A DNA stretch of 64,000 nucleotides from Diprion similis (Eukaryota; Arthropoda; Insecta; Hymenoptera; Diprionidae): positions 11,470,001 through 11,534,000 of the forward strand of contig NC_060112.1 of NCBI RefSeq assembly GCF_021155765.1. The letters are read 5' to 3'. The first letter of the stretch is position 1; each line of letters starts with the position of its first letter. Positions 34,079 through 47,824 of this stretch are shown here, piece after piece. Below the pieces are notes generated by a model. The model saw only the letters and a program-made list of their open reading frames with translations, searched no databases and was not told the DNA's origin. Made by a program: the position numbers and the translations under genes.

Positions 34079-37000
34079 CACTTGTATCGTCGTCTTGTTT
34101 TATTTCTTTATATATTCATGGACTTGTCATTCATCCGTTCGACGATTGTCACTCTTACTACGTTTGTCTGTATGTTTTATCGCCCACCGTACTATACGTA
34201 GTACATACTACGTTTTACTATACGCAATACGTTTTATGCATCACTTGTCTGTGCGATCGACATTCTGTCAGTGCCGATTGATTGCTGGATTTTTTAGGAG
34301 CTAGTCGAAAGTCATTTTCGATTTTTTTTTTATTATGAATAATTGTACGAGCTCGTAGATTTTGAATTTTGCGTGTATAACTAAATAAAAAATAATAAAA
34401 TACGACTTAATAATTTTTTTCGTCAATATTCGAGTATGTGATTAAAACCAAAAAGGATTTAGCCCAATTACTGTTCCGATGATAAATTTTTTGAGGAATA
34501 AATAAAATCCTATGAAACGTTATATATTTTTCTGACTAAATATTGCATCGATGTGTTCGATTATTATTATCCAACTCTTGTCGATCAAACCTGATCGATC
34601 AAAGCTTCAAGGACAAAGCTGATAAAACTACCAAAATAATTTTTCTTTTGAAATCCAAATTGAATCGAAAAATTTCATCTAACATTTACTTCATACACGT
34701 ATAATTTTAAATTTCTCGACAATTTTGGTCGGAAGAATTCTTTCATTAAACCAAATTTAAAATTTTACATCAACTACTTAATTCACTATTGAGTTCATAT
34801 TTGACGAACTAATGACAACATTTTACCTATTTTTATACGCATGTCTTTGCAAACTTGATGCAAATTTTCTTACGTAATCTGGAAAATCTTGTGGATTAAC
34901 TCACTTCTTTACGTTTCAATTTGCATACGTCAATCGAACATTTTTTTTTTTCTTTTTTTACATACGCGTTGACGTTTTAGGCAGCAATTAACGGCTTGAT
35001 TAATTACTACGGCGATCGAGAATTACTGACCAAGTATATAAGTATGTATATAGTAGGTATATGTATATATGGAGAGGCCATTGAGCAGTCCTGTAACATG
35101 TTCTTCACGATCAACGTTTCACGTTATACCTTTTTATCAGATCCTGCACACTGCGTATATTATAGATGGAAGGAAGTAGTTTCGATGCTGGATTTACTTA
35201 TTGGATTTACATTTTCTCAACCTACTCAATACAGTGTGAATTTGTACATGTGCTATTTTTGCTCTGTATTTTTTTCTCGTTAAAAAGTGCGGGAGATTAT
35301 TTTATGATAATGTGAAGTAAATTGTTTCTTACATTATAAAGAACCCGTTCAAGTATTAATTCTACAACATGTCGCAAAGCTCGAATCTTCGTTTTTGGAG
35401 TCTTATTATAAATATTCATTGTCTGTTTTTCTTCTTGATATTTGGAAAAAATCATTTCTACTATATATATGTATAGTGATTTACAGATGAATTTACAGTT
35501 CAGTTATTTTGCAATTAGGCTTAAAGCATACTAAAATATTTTCATCGTTTAATTATCTATAAGTACCTACCGATCGTCGTTCCACAAAATAATCAAACCA
35601 AAAACGACCAGTTATCAAAATGCGCTACGTGAAAATGCATTATTTATAAGGGGATTTTGAAAATTAACTAGATCCGTTGTGAAACTGTGTTTATATTAAA
35701 GCAATGATTACGCCGAAAACCAACTCGCGCTAATAACCGTTTCCCTATTATGTAAAAGACGAAAATTAACCGACCGTGTGAAATTAGTATCGGTATACAT
35801 ATTGCCGTATATCAGAATCGCAGAATGCATCCGCGTGTCGGGTTAATTACTCGAATCGTTCCTGCAGTTGAACGGATGCAACAGTTGCATACATAGACCT
35901 GAAAAAGAAAAAATCGAACTCACTGCGTATTTTTAAAAATCTCTGTTCTTTGATTTTTCATCGGACAAAAATGGCTCTTAACATTATTCTTACTTGCAAA
36001 AAGTATAATGTGCAGGTATAAGATTTATTATACACGATGAAAAATAATTTTTCCTTACATTAGCACATCTTGCAACTATATAATTAGGTTGAAAAAGAAC
36101 AGTTTTCAAACTTCACGAATTTACTAAGAACGTTATCGAAAATAGTATTCATTCAAGGGAGAATGTTACTCTGTGGAAAAATCAAATGTTGATTGTACAA
36201 TTTCATAATTACACAACGAAAAGTTTAATTGTTGAATAAATGTTGTGTAACAATTTCTCGATAGTTGTAAAAATATTTAAACCGTTATCCTAACAATATA
36301 ACCCTTTTCTAGTGACTTTATATAAAATAAACAAATCACGGAACTTTTTTTGAAGAGTGGAGAAATATTTTATTTCCATCCAAGTGCAAAACGCGCACAG
36401 CGATGTTATAACAACGATGATATATGAAAAGCGATATTACACGATAACTGCGATAACTCAACTTGTGTAATAATTTTCCTCCGCTCCGTAATTACGCGTA
36501 TAATATATCCTATTATTAAATCCTACTGTGTTTCGTCGAGGCAGCAAAAGTAAGGCCTGCGCGAAATGTATAACGTTTTAGATTAAAACTGATTAATCTA
36601 AGAATAGTATGATCAGGATTAACGACGTCGTCTCGCAAAAGGCAGCCGCCTGCCTCGTTCCATCACATCGCACCATGCAGCTCAAACGTTTCCCAAGGGT
36701 TCAGACTGCTTATTGCTACTGGATGGGGAAGAGCAAGGGCAAAACCCATAGAGAAGGAGGCAGAAGGGGAGGGACTGGGGTAGTTTAATTGTGGCGTGCA
36801 GGCCCTGCAAGGCGCTCTAACTTTCGACGGCATAAGTCAGAGGGGCGCGTGATGCATAAATGCGAAACATCATACCTAAGGGCTGGTTATATAGAGATAC
36901 GCGGAATTCGCGTGCAAGACTTGTAACTATTCGTAGGGCGTGGCTGAAAGTACTTAAGTTTTAGCACTAACAATGTTTTTACAACGACTTTCATGTTGTT

Positions 37001-40000
37001 GGCCCAATTTCAGATCAATTTGTAATTGCGCGAAGTTACGGTTTTTCCTAAACATGCATCGGTCACTGACTTCGACCTGATTTTTTAGCTGAGCATACAA
37101 GTCTAGTGGAGTTAGAAGATTATACTCTGAACTAGCGTTTTTCTTAATTTTGATCTTCTCTTTTATCATTCAAACTGTGGATCAAAATTGTCACGATAAG
37201 CTGTTGGACCAGTTATTATAACGAAGGTATACATTTTTTTTATCGAAGTATGAATTGCAATTTGAAAAAAAAACATTATGAATTCGGTGTGATTCTATTG
37301 ATGTTCTGCATTAATTTCAGTTTTTTCAACCGCATATCTGTAAACAAAAAACATTTTTTGTAATAATTTCCGCTCGGAATCAATTTTTCACCTCAAACAC
37401 GAACAAGGCTAATTCATAATTTAATTTATAGAATATGTAATTGGTATCTGTAGGAAAAATTCCCATAGATCGAATAGAAAAAACTTGTGCCTGGAATATC
37501 ATGAAAACAGTAATAAAAAAATAAAAAATGTAAGTATTTCGAAACTACGCGTTGCGCGTTGCCTTGCTTGTATAGTAACATTTCGTGAGGAACTGCGGCA
37601 GCACTGCATTCTGAGCTCGAACACTTATATCGATTTCACGCATGCTGTAGGTATACATATATGTATTAAATGGAAATATGTATACCTGTATATATATATA
37701 TATATACACCTTATACATTGTAATATACGTGTAATAATACAATGGGACAGAACTGGTTTTCAAAGAGCCAGATCCACGCTTAAGCCGACAAGGGTGGAAC
37801 GTCGCAGGAAGGGGATGAGAGGAGAGGAGAGGAGAGAAAGCAGGGGAAAATCCAAACAAGCCAGTGTTATAAATAATGGGCTGCACAGCTACCAGCCACA
37901 TTTAAAAATAAGAAAGAAAAAAAAATCTTGTTTATCTCATCAAATAAACGATAAATCATACCTTTGTTTCTCAGTTTTTCGTTTTCGCGTTGGTAATGCA
38001 GGGCTGCTCGCAGTGCGCCGGTGAAAAGAAACTTTCGAGTAAGCGTCTTATGTATAATGTCTAAAATCTGCTTGTCATATCGAGGGGTGCGTTTTATTAA
38101 AAGCAACACGCGTGGCGTTGGTTCGATGCACTTGCTAATCTCATTCTACGCACGGATCAGTCAAACTTTCATATTTATCTAATAAATTTTTACAACGATT
38201 CGAACATTTCAATTTTCACGTAATCTCTTTGAATTTTGTTTAAAAATTTTCATGGACCAAAATTTAGAGATGTAAGATACAAATGTGTATCGAGTTGCTT
38301 AATTTTTCGAAATTTATCTTACATTCGATTATGTGTGGATCGAAATTTTCAGAATTTTTGGTACAACATTTAAAAATAGTTATAGATTTTTCAATCAGTT
38401 TTCGTTTTTCACGAGTGAAATATGTTGAATGATTAAGGTTTGTTTTTTTCTTGTAAATTTTATGAAACACCATCGTACAAAAATGAAGAAGCGTTTAAGA
38501 AATATTCATCACATCCAATAATATCTCGATTTTTCTTCTTCCTTTCGTTTCGTCTAATTCGGGAATAATTCGAGGCTGATTTACGTTGAAAGTAACAAAA
38601 TTGCGAAAGAGTGCAGCAGCATTTCGTGCGTATTAAGAGCACGACGAGGGTTTTGAGGAGCGCTTGACAGATTAATGAAGTGAAAAGAGGACCGAAACGC
38701 GCGAAAATCCCTCCTCGCGACGATACGCTTAAGACGAATTTCGTGTCGAGTCTATGGGATTTTTTTCCTCGAGGGTTTATCGATTCCTAAACGCGGGGGT
38801 TTGAATTTCTTCCTTTCCCAGCGCTGCAGGCTCTCCAGCTCTTCTTCACCACCGACGGAAGTAGCATTTAGACGCCGTTAGACGTCTTGGCGAACTTTTG
38901 CGTCCTCGCCCTTGGGATGAAAAATAGCTCAACGTGCAGCCTCTGAATCACTCAGTCGTGAAACGAAGTCTGGTGACGAGTCCACTGCTTTTGCAAATTA
39001 GTCAGGAATACGTATATATGCGTACCTACCTACGACGTTGCTATATAAACTCGCCAAGTTTACTGATAACAACCCTAAAAGTTAAGTATGGGGAAAGAAA
39101 CGTCGAAAAAATTATTTCGATTTGTATTTTACTGCAAATTTTGTCTCTAAAATATGTCAAACTAGCAGCTGTTTCACAATAGGAATTAGGTATATAATAT
39201 AAATGTGCTGACATTTGGTTTTAGGAATTTATTTTATTTCGTTATTTAAAAAAAATCTTTATATACAGACCTAAAATATTTAAATACCTAAAACAAATAT
39301 CGCGAGTATATCAATCGATTCGTTATAAATTCATGTTAAATCAAATCTTGTGATAAATTCAAATACCGAATTTTTATTTTTTTTTAAGAATTATAATCGA
39401 AATAAATATTCTCTTAGATTCGATATTACAGTTTGTTTTTTATTTCGTCACGTCGTTTCCATTCAAAATATACTAAATTCCGCCATAATTCTCATCTTCA
39501 GGAATAACTCTCATTACACGCTTTGCCGGAAATCCGGTGATTAAATTCTCTCCCAAATCATCCAAGTATAATACAATAAAATGTATAAATTCTGAACGCA
39601 CGCATATGATAATACACGAGCGTATGTAAAAGAACACCGCATGCCATTAAGGGGGATGCAATTCGTTTATAGAAGTACAGAAGAAGTCGTAAAGAGACGT
39701 ACACCGCACTCGATCTTCCCTTCCCTCTCTTTCTTCACTCAGTACTAAAACGCAACCGGGATGCGGTTCTCCGGGCGCAGACACCCTGGAAAAATTATCC
39801 CCCCCCCCAGGCTGCAACCCTCGAACAGAGACGGGATGCGCCCTTCGCCCCTGCACTTCACAGTGCTGAGCTGTCGCGATTTAGTGCGTTACGTTACGTC
39901 GGCTCCTCCTCTTCACCCTCGCATGCAAGCTGCGTGCTTTTGCAACCCTCTGAAGGGTTCCGAGCAGGGTGAAGAAGGGATCAAGGGACGCGTTTATCTG

Positions 40001-43000
40001 GCCGTATGCAGAACGTTTGCGACAGTTGAGAGAAATTTGATTTTTTATTATGTTTATAATTTGGTCGGTTATGAGAAAATTTTCTCTTGTAAAATTAATC
40101 GCAATAAGTATAATGGCGGTGCTGAAATGGTTTGAGTATTTTTGAAATTGCTAAGAGAAAGTTTCGTACAAGGAAATATTTATTGTTAGTCTGATCATCA
40201 TAGTTGTGCAATATTTAATTAATCTGATTTACTTGATACATTTTTTTAGGAGTTAATAACGTCTAATTAACATCAATTTAATTTTACAAGTGCAATATAT
40301 GTTTTCGCAATAGAGTTGAAGTAATATTACAGCTACTAAAGTCATTTTAAAACGTGATGATAGTCGAGCATCTTTCAAGTAACCATCACTAGGAATTTCT
40401 CTCCTCGTTACAGGCTACGTATAAATCATAAATCATAAATGAAAAATCTAATTTTGAAGCTAAATTTGTACAAAGTAAGAAAATATTTCGGGATAATGAA
40501 AACAAAACGATTTTATATTGAACAAGATTGGAAAAATCAATGACGAAGATGATGAATAAAAATCTGATTGCATAAATTACAAATTTTTATTATGAAAATC
40601 GATTATCATTCAACATAAGGAAAAACCATATGTTACTTGATGAACTGTCGTTATTTATGGTGTTGCGCCAAGTTTTGTGTAACTGACGAAAATATAACCT
40701 CCCGAAAGTCGTTAATTAAAGTCGATAAATTTTAGCGGCAGCGAATTATAAGCAAAACGTAAATCACGTGGGTATAACAGAAACTTTACGGGCGACCAGT
40801 AAACTTTGCACAACTTTTTCTTATACCAAATGCTCGCCAAATGCAAAGTCGTGTAAACCTATAAGGTATATTTATGAAAAGTTAGTTTATTTTACGTTAT
40901 TCGTTCGCGTAAAATTGATCATATATATCAAAATTTCTAAATTTAAATTCCGTCAAACGAGGGAAAATCTCTGACCCATCTAAAGCCCTTCCAAGGTGCG
41001 ATGAAGGTGAACCTGCAGCCGTGACTAAAAAAATTTGATTGCCTTGTTGCATGCAGAAGCAACAACATCAGCACGAGACGAAAGTATGTAAGCGGATTGA
41101 ATCAATACCGAGAAAAGGAGTGAGACGGAGAGAAAGGACGAAGAATATGAAAGAGCGAGACGAAGGATTTAAGTAGCGCGTCAACTCCGCAAAGATCAGT
41201 TCCTTATAAGGAAAGAAACGTTTCATTGAATTACTGCAGACGCGAAGTGATGGATGTTGGGTAATTTTGATCGAAGATAAACCGTTTCATGATTTTATAA
41301 TTACCTTGATTATAATGTATGTGGGTATGAAACGTACGAGCAGTTTTACAAATGCCAATATTGGATCCATGAGCCTTCGATCCATAAGCAAGATCTGAAA
41401 TCCCCTGAAAGTTTAGATCGCTTGATCAGATATTTATCCCGTAATTCATATGCTAATTGTATCGCGAAGTTTATACATATCGTTTCTATAATATTAATCA
41501 TGCGTTTTCGAGCTGTCGACATCTTGTCTATATTACAAGTATGTATATGTTGAAATTATTATATGAATGTCGTTATTATAGTGTGTTGAACTCAGAGTGA
41601 TTTTTAATCGAAAACTTGATTAATTTAAGGAAAATGGTATTTCATTCGTAGATATTTCTTACGGATAAGCAAATTGAATTTCTTTTTTAATGATATTCAA
41701 TGAACATAATCGTGTTCGCAAATTTTTTACGTAACTCAAATTGCTGTATACCGTATGATGAAATTGTTGGAGCAGTTGATAACGATGTCTGAAAGGTGAA
41801 AGAAAGGCTGCATTTCAATCACGAATGTAAATTGCAGTGCAAATTTTTCGGCGACGATTGCCGAGATGGGGAGGATATAATGAAATGAGCGAGAAGAAAA
41901 AGGGGAGTGAGGAGGTGAAGTAGAAGGGAGAAGTTATCGTTGTATGATAGTGGGCCAAGGATGAACGGGTGATAAATAATAATTATAAGAAGCGAAGCTG
42001 CTCCGGAGCTGCTGCTTTATACGAATGACGAAATCCATTTCATTCCATCGGATCTCGTTATAAAAGTGTTTCTGACAATGGCGAGAGAGAAAGAGAGATA
42101 AAGAGAGAAAGAGAGAGCGTTGCAATCCTAATTTGGCACGATGATGAGCGAACGGATTTATCGCAGGAAAAGAAAAAAAAAATGAAAGGAAAATGAAGAT
42201 GAATTTACGAGTAATGACGGTCGTTACGCTAACAAGAAAAAGATTTCATTTGTTGTGTAGTTACTGGTGCCGAGCGTTTAATCGATTAATCGGCAACTTC
42301 GATCAGTGGCTTTTTCGAATAATCGTGCAGCACTAATAGTTCCTAAAAAATTTTACAGTCAAATATGTATCGTTGCGACAACGGCTCGGATATTGTTGAA
42401 AGGTACAAAAAAATGGTGTGCCATGGTAAATTGTACCAAATTTTTCCATTATTGGAACATTAAATTTGTTTATTCAGTTCAACTACATTTTTTTCAGTTG
42501 AATGAAGCCATAGAATTTTTTTTTTTTTTCACTATTTTAGTCACAAGAAAATACATAGTACGAGTCATTATTAGAAAAAAAAAATTAATAACTATATTTT
42601 TTACTAGATTTTTCCGGTTACAGCTACAAAATAACTTTTCATTTCGTACTTTTTTTTTATTTTTTTACGTTTTTCTTAATTTATAAAGAATGGTGAGTAA
42701 ATTTTTTTATTTTTCGTTGCTTACATCAGTCATAACATCAATTTACGTCTTTAAGAAGACCCACAACTTGTGATATCAAGTTTTCAGTTTATGTTTGAGG
42801 AGTGTATCTGACGGTTTTTTCATTATTAATACAATCTCATAAAATAGTTATTTAATTTTATATGAACTTTTTTTATGTCGGAGGATCAGATTCTCGGTTG
42901 ATATATCGTCGTATTGTGGATCGTGATCTTCCTGTTGGATATAAATGTTAGGAAAGGAATAACAATTGAAGTGCTACAACGTGTTTGTTCAAAAATTCAA

Positions 43001-43048
43001 AAAATTTGAAAAAAAACGTGAAAAATTAATTGAGCACGATCTTCCACA
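34079..43048. other. Putative intron, non-coding stretch
   Basis: AT-rich with many simple repeats: a TA run at 37689-37707, GAGAG units at 37815-37838 and a GA-rich tract at 42082-42118. The 179-residue open frame at 37485-38024 runs through the TA and GAGAG repeats and is not credible as a protein. A 37-residue ATG frame at 36675-36788 is unremarkable. No RNA gene or transposon end seen. Confidence 0.5.
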
Positions 43049-43167
43049 TAACGTAGAACGCTCATTTTTTTACAGAAACTTTCTTTTGATCTAAACAAAC
43101 TTTTTAGAGGGCCTCACAGTGGAAACTCGCTAATTATTTTTAACTGAAACATCCTAATGCATAATGC
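43049..43167 (+). repeat. Dispersed repeat, copy B
   Basis: Second member of the repeat pair described at 20861-20977, in the same orientation, with shared blocks AACGTAGAACGCTC, ACAAACTTTTT and TAATTATTTT and scattered differences. Confidence 0.6.
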
Positions 43168-44071
43168 ATATATAAATTACTGTCCACTCATAATAAAAAA
43201 TGGGAATAAATAGCTGCGAGTAGTGACGCGCCCAAAAAAGATTGATCGTCGACGCCACCGAAAGGAAATTTCGTTTAATTCGATTTCCAACGCTCTGCGA
43301 GACTGGCGTTAGTATAATTTTACGATTCCCTAATTTACTTTAAAGCGTGTCTGGGAAATTGTCCCGAAATCACGATTGAAGGGGATGCGAGGGGGATGCA
43401 AGAGTTGAGAATATAGTTCTGAGATAATTCGTGGGAGGTCGTCGCTGGGTGATTTCGAAATTTTACAAATTAACGGAACCCTTTGGAACGTTTTACGGTA
43501 TGATAATCATTCATTTCACACTTAGCAATTTTCGGTACTTTTAAGCATTAGAAAATTAGTAATTTTTATCTCCTTTTTTCCTGCAGAACCAACTGAAAAA
43601 ATATTCATGTCTATGAATTAAAAAAAGCGTGTGTATACGTTCATTTAAAATCGCGATTATCCATTGATTTTAGTATCCAAGCGCTGATTTAGTCGTTTGA
43701 GTTTAATTCTATATTATTAATTCTATAGAATATAATTATAACTCTCTAGTTATCTGCTTTTAATTTTTCACAAAACTTATAACCTAATTCAACCCAATTT
43801 AATCTTGTTTAAGCCGCAGGCAGGAATTTAATTATCGGCAATTAGTATTAACATAATAATAATCAGGAAGGATCGTATTTTAGAAAGTTTTTAACGTTAG
43901 TATAACGTTGCATTATAGCAAAAATTGTTATTTCACAACTACCGTATTCCGTCTGCAATTCAGTAAAATTTATACCGAATCCAAAGTACATTCTCATATT
44001 TTTGCAAACTCAGTTGCTTCGAAATTATTCTATACTTGGATAATAGTGTTTTTTATCTTCGGTATTTCGTT

Positions 44072-44365
44072 ATGTTAACATTACTCATAACCCACCGAAC
44101 GCTCGTAGTACGAAAAACAAACGAATTAGTAAATACCATTACATATTCCGAAAATTACACCGATGCTTGTTACGAAACATGTCTTCCTTCACTTTTTCGA
44201 GAACTGCTACGTCACTTTTACAACAATGTCTTGATGGTGTTTTTCGACGTCGATTGTCACGAGTCGTCGCCTCGTCTTTTGGAGCGATTAACGTCGTGTA
44301 TTGATTGCATTCCGCTTCTCGTCATTCCCGAATTTACACTGTTATTTTTACTAACGAATCAGTAA
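44072..44365 (+). CDS. Candidate small membrane-type protein, 97 residues, unrecognised
   Basis: A plus-strand frame from the first ATG at 44072 to TAA at 44363-44365. The N-terminal residues MLTLLITHRTLVV are hydrophobic. A cysteine-containing middle follows (YTDACYETCLPSLFRELLRH), then a hydrophobic C-terminal end (IPEFTLLFLLTNQ). The frame is open 12 codons further upstream but with no ATG. An AATAAA poly(A) signal lies 123 bases beyond the stop (44488-44493), a mild point in favour of a transcript ending here. There is no clear promoter. It lies inside the putative 30-kb intron on the same strand. It may be a nested small gene, an unrecognised exon or chance. Confidence 0.27.
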   Translation: MLTLLITHRTLVVRKTNELVNTITYSENYTDACYETCLPSLFRELLRHFYNNVLMVFFDVDCHESSPRLLERLTSCIDCIPLLVIPEFTLLFLLTNQ

Positions 44366-44487
44366 ACTTGCCTCAGTCAATCTCAACCTGCGTCTAAGTC
44401 ACTAACGATACAAACGCTGCAAGTGCGCAGATGGTAGATTATTTGTTTGCTATCGCTATCTTTATTTCACTGTACAAAGAATATCAG

Positions 44488-44493
44488 AATAAA
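44488..44493 (+). promoter_or_regulatory. AATAAA poly(A) signal candidate
   Basis: Canonical hexamer downstream of the 97-residue frame. In AT-rich DNA such hexamers are common, so the weight is low. Confidence 0.25.
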
Positions 44494-47472
44494 CGATTTC
44501 TATTTTGAAATGATCACGGAGTCATGTATCAACGAACCAGAACGAACTGTGTCCGTTGTTACATCAATTGTTGCAAATCTAATCATTTAACTATATCGTT
44601 TCAATTAATTTTTAATTTTTTTTTATTACTTTACTCGAAAACCATTAGCTGAGTGTTGTCACGATTGTTTTTCCAACGTTGTTCAATTCTATCACTCCTG
44701 ACTGGGCTTTAACTACGTTTATTTACAAAAAAATTCCACCGGTGAGCAAACACGTATGTCGTATATACGATCTGTTGTTGTTGCAGTAGTGTGAGAATAG
44801 TCAACTATAAATTGTGGGTCATAGAATAGTCAACTTATATTTTAAATATATTCCTTTTGACTTGTGCCACTCTATTAGCGACTTTGGTATTGTTAACTAT
44901 TTAGTTTTTCATCTTGTCTGTAAAACCTTAGCCTGAGGATAAAAAAGTAATATTTTTCGCTGCTGAATTAGTCAAAGTAACTAAAGAAAGAATGAATAAA
45001 AAAACTCCAAGTGAGGGATTGAATAGTAATAACAATCTAATTTGTCTCTGTGTAATATAAACCGTAATAATTAAATATTAACGATCAATTAAATATACGA
45101 CAAGTAACGAAACGACGATTGGAAAATAAAAAAGAACCAGAAGAATCAGAACTTGACGATACTTTACTGATCTCTGATTGCGATTGCATTGAAAATAGTC
45201 GATTCTAACGCGATTCTGTTATCGCCGTTTTGCTTTCTCACGCATTTTCAGCCGGTGATGATAATAATCATGACGCGCATTTCCGATATCCCCAACACAG
45301 AGTCTACGGTGGATATAACAGCTGCATTGGTGTCGTGACACCGGTTATAACTAAGTATAAGTGACATTCGTGACACGTTCGAGGAGCACGTGACACCAGA
45401 GAACTTGTACTCTCACACCTTGTAGATATACCCTTCGCATCTACGAAGAGGATGATAATTTACATCCTGGAGGCTATGCCGTTTCTATTTTTAGATTAGA
45501 GAATAAGGATGTACACGTATGAGGGGGGGGGGGGGGGGAGGGGGGGGGGGTGCACATTGTGATCGAACGAAACGCCACTGTCCCTCCTATACGCAGATGC
45601 ATATACGTGAATGTGAATACTTAATGCCTGTATAATGATGCAGTCCCAATGGGACAGGTGAACCATCGGTCCCCAGGTACAAGATAGATGATGGTGTGAG
45701 GTACGATGCTAAAGACGGGTCGACGCGTGTCTTTTAACAATAAGAAATGGACGATAAAATTATACCTACACTTATATGAAGAAGAAGGGGGCTTTCGTTA
45801 TGGGGCAGACAAGATCTTGGCTCTTGCTGCGAGTGGTGATATTTTTCTTAATATTGATTGCGGTGCCAGGTATAACGTGGATACATCGCAACGAGGATTT
45901 TCGCAGATGCATGCATTTGTTTAATCCTCGCACGGTCTTCCTTATAAATATTTATGCCTTTTTAACAGGCTTGGATATATACAACGAGATTGTTTTTTCT
46001 TTCTTCAGGTTGCTTAACCTTGCACAACATAATTCGAAAAGAAACATAAAAACAATAGTGATAAGTTTTTTTGCATTCCAACTTTCTTGCCCAGTCAAAG
46101 AACTGTAAAGAGAGAAATATCGTATGATTAAAAAATGGAAGTGCAACTCAAGCTCAATGAATTGAATTCGGTTCAAACAATCTTTACTTGGTACTAATTT
46201 TTTTTTCTAATCGTAAGTTTTAATTGCGACAGCATAGTTATTGATGACTTTGAAAAGATCCCGGTATTGAATCATTTCAATAATGCAAAAACCGCATCGT
46301 TTGAACAATTTTAATAAACTAGGGCTCATATTGACCGTAACTGAATTCTCAACGTATCAACAAAGTTATCCTTTTCATTTGGCTCCTCAGTTGATCCAAA
46401 ATAAAAAAAACCAGATTAGTAAATTAAAATTGTTCAAACGATGTAACGTTTTCATTGTGTAAATGATTCGATGATGGAATTTCTTCAGTCATCAATAATT
46501 GTGTTATTGTAGCTGAAATTTATGGTTTTTTTTAAATCATTTTCTGTGTCAAAGATATATCGCTTTAACTAAATTTGATTCGATTAACTTCAGTTGCACT
46601 TTGAAATTTTCATTACATCATATTTCTTGCTTTAAAGTTCTTTGGCTGGACTGTAGGTTTGACACATCCTTAAACCGTTATGTATTTTTTATACACCGAC
46701 CTTACTGCAGTAGAATTTTTTTGCAAAACTATATGAGATGAATGAATAAGGTTTTTTCGTAAATCATCTTTTTATACGCCAAGTAGACCCCACAGTTTAT
46801 TCATTATTGTAAACCATATTACTAAACGGAGAGAAAAATTTATTCTAGCGAAAAAGGGGTCCTTTTACGCCGAGGCAGATATGCGATAAGGTATATCGGC
46901 TGCGTCGCAGCCTAGAATCCTTCAAGGCGATAAGGAAACTTTGAAATACTCGAAGTTGCGTGTGTGTGTGTGTCAAGATCTCCGCCCTCGTTACTCGTTC
47001 GAAACTACAAGCCCCGTGTTTTTCCATCACTCCAATACACACAGCTATAAAAGGTTGCCAAGAAAATCTTTATCGAACCATTTTCTGATATATTGCAAAG
47101 GACACGTAGCGGAATAAAATTGAATTTTTCCTCACCTTTTACCCGATTTATTGTATTTCTCTATTTCTTATCTCGGAAATAAAGAAATCTTTATATCCTC
47201 CTTTTTGATACGAATCTCGAAGCTCTGATTTCAGCCCAAACCACAGTTGCAACCATAAATTGAGCCTGATCATAGATTCGATCGCAGAAAGTCTCGCAAA
47301 GTTGAGAATAACTTTCGTTCGCTTATTAGCTTTCAAAATATATAAAACACCTTCGGTGGGCATAAAAAATTTGGAAACGCTCAGAATTACCCATGACTTT
47401 TTGATACTCGTGATAAATTTTGTTTGAAAAATTCTTCAATCTTGGGTAGTGGTGAGTGTTTCACCTGCATGA
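44494..47472. other. Putative intron, non-coding stretch with G tract
   Basis: Contains a G-run (see separate entry), a TG repeat at 46959-46973, and a plus-strand frame at 45776-46108 whose N terminus (SWLLLRVVIFFLILIAVPG) resembles a signal anchor, but a second frame overlaps it and no splice or promoter signal supports it. TATAAAAG at 47046 has no initiator at the right distance. Confidence 0.4.
45523..45550. repeat. Interrupted G-homopolymer
   Basis: Sixteen G, one A, then eleven G. On the plus strand it is potentially quadruplex-forming, and it is prone to length error in assemblies. Confidence 0.9.
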
Positions 47473-47811
47473 ATGTTTCACAAATCCGTCGTCGGTTCGA
47501 TACCACGTCGATATCATCCTTGCGATGCGTCGGCCGATCCTTTTATCAGAAAAAGGACGGCATGGGAATGTGTGCATGAATGCATCGAAGGTACGCCTCG
47601 AGGTTTTCCATTAGTGGATTGGGCTGTTGAAAGGCTTCGAGGACGGGCGAGATTTGGAGGAAAAGAAGAAAAGAAAGGAGCAAATCATATTTTCGTTCCC
47701 CTTCAATTCCGCGTATCACCTCAAGGGGATTGCGTCTCAGGCAAATGTCAATGCCGACAGTATTTGCCTGAAGGGTCGGACGATGAGAGATTGAACTCCG
47801 GTGAAAAATAA
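47473..47811 (+). CDS. Candidate 112-residue open frame, unrecognised
   Basis: An ATG-to-TAA frame in a locally GC-richer patch. It begins MFHKSVVGSIPRRYHPCDAS, with a middle reading GTPRGFPLVDWAVERLRGRA and a C-terminal cysteine group (GDCVSGKCQCRQ). Mixed composition and varied third positions make it one of the better frames in this stretch, but a 92-residue antisense frame overlaps it, and there are no splice, promoter or domain signals. A perfect 9-bp stem (47738-47746 with 47762-47770) lies within it. No family recognised. Confidence 0.22.
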   Translation: MFHKSVVGSIPRRYHPCDASADPFIRKRTAWECVHECIEGTPRGFPLVDWAVERLRGRARFGGKEEKKGANHIFVPLQFRVSPQGDCVSGKCQCRQYLPEGSDDERLNSGEK

Positions 47812-47824
47812 GGTGTTTGCACAC

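Noticed and set aside
37485-38024. Longest open frame in the window (179 residues, plus)
   Set aside because: It starts at GTG, runs through a TA repeat (YIYIYIYI) and a GAGAG repeat, and has no motif or codon signal; openness comes from simple sequence.
39761-40135. 124-residue plus-strand open frame
   Set aside because: GC-rich first half with an overlapping antisense frame, then AT-driven composition; looks like chance.
42306-42686. 126-residue plus-strand open frame
   Set aside because: Poly-F and K-rich translation from T and A runs; start is GTG; no supporting signals.
47046-47053. TATAAAAG considered as a promoter for the 47.5-kb open frame
   Set aside because: No initiator at the expected spacing, and over 400 bases to the frame.
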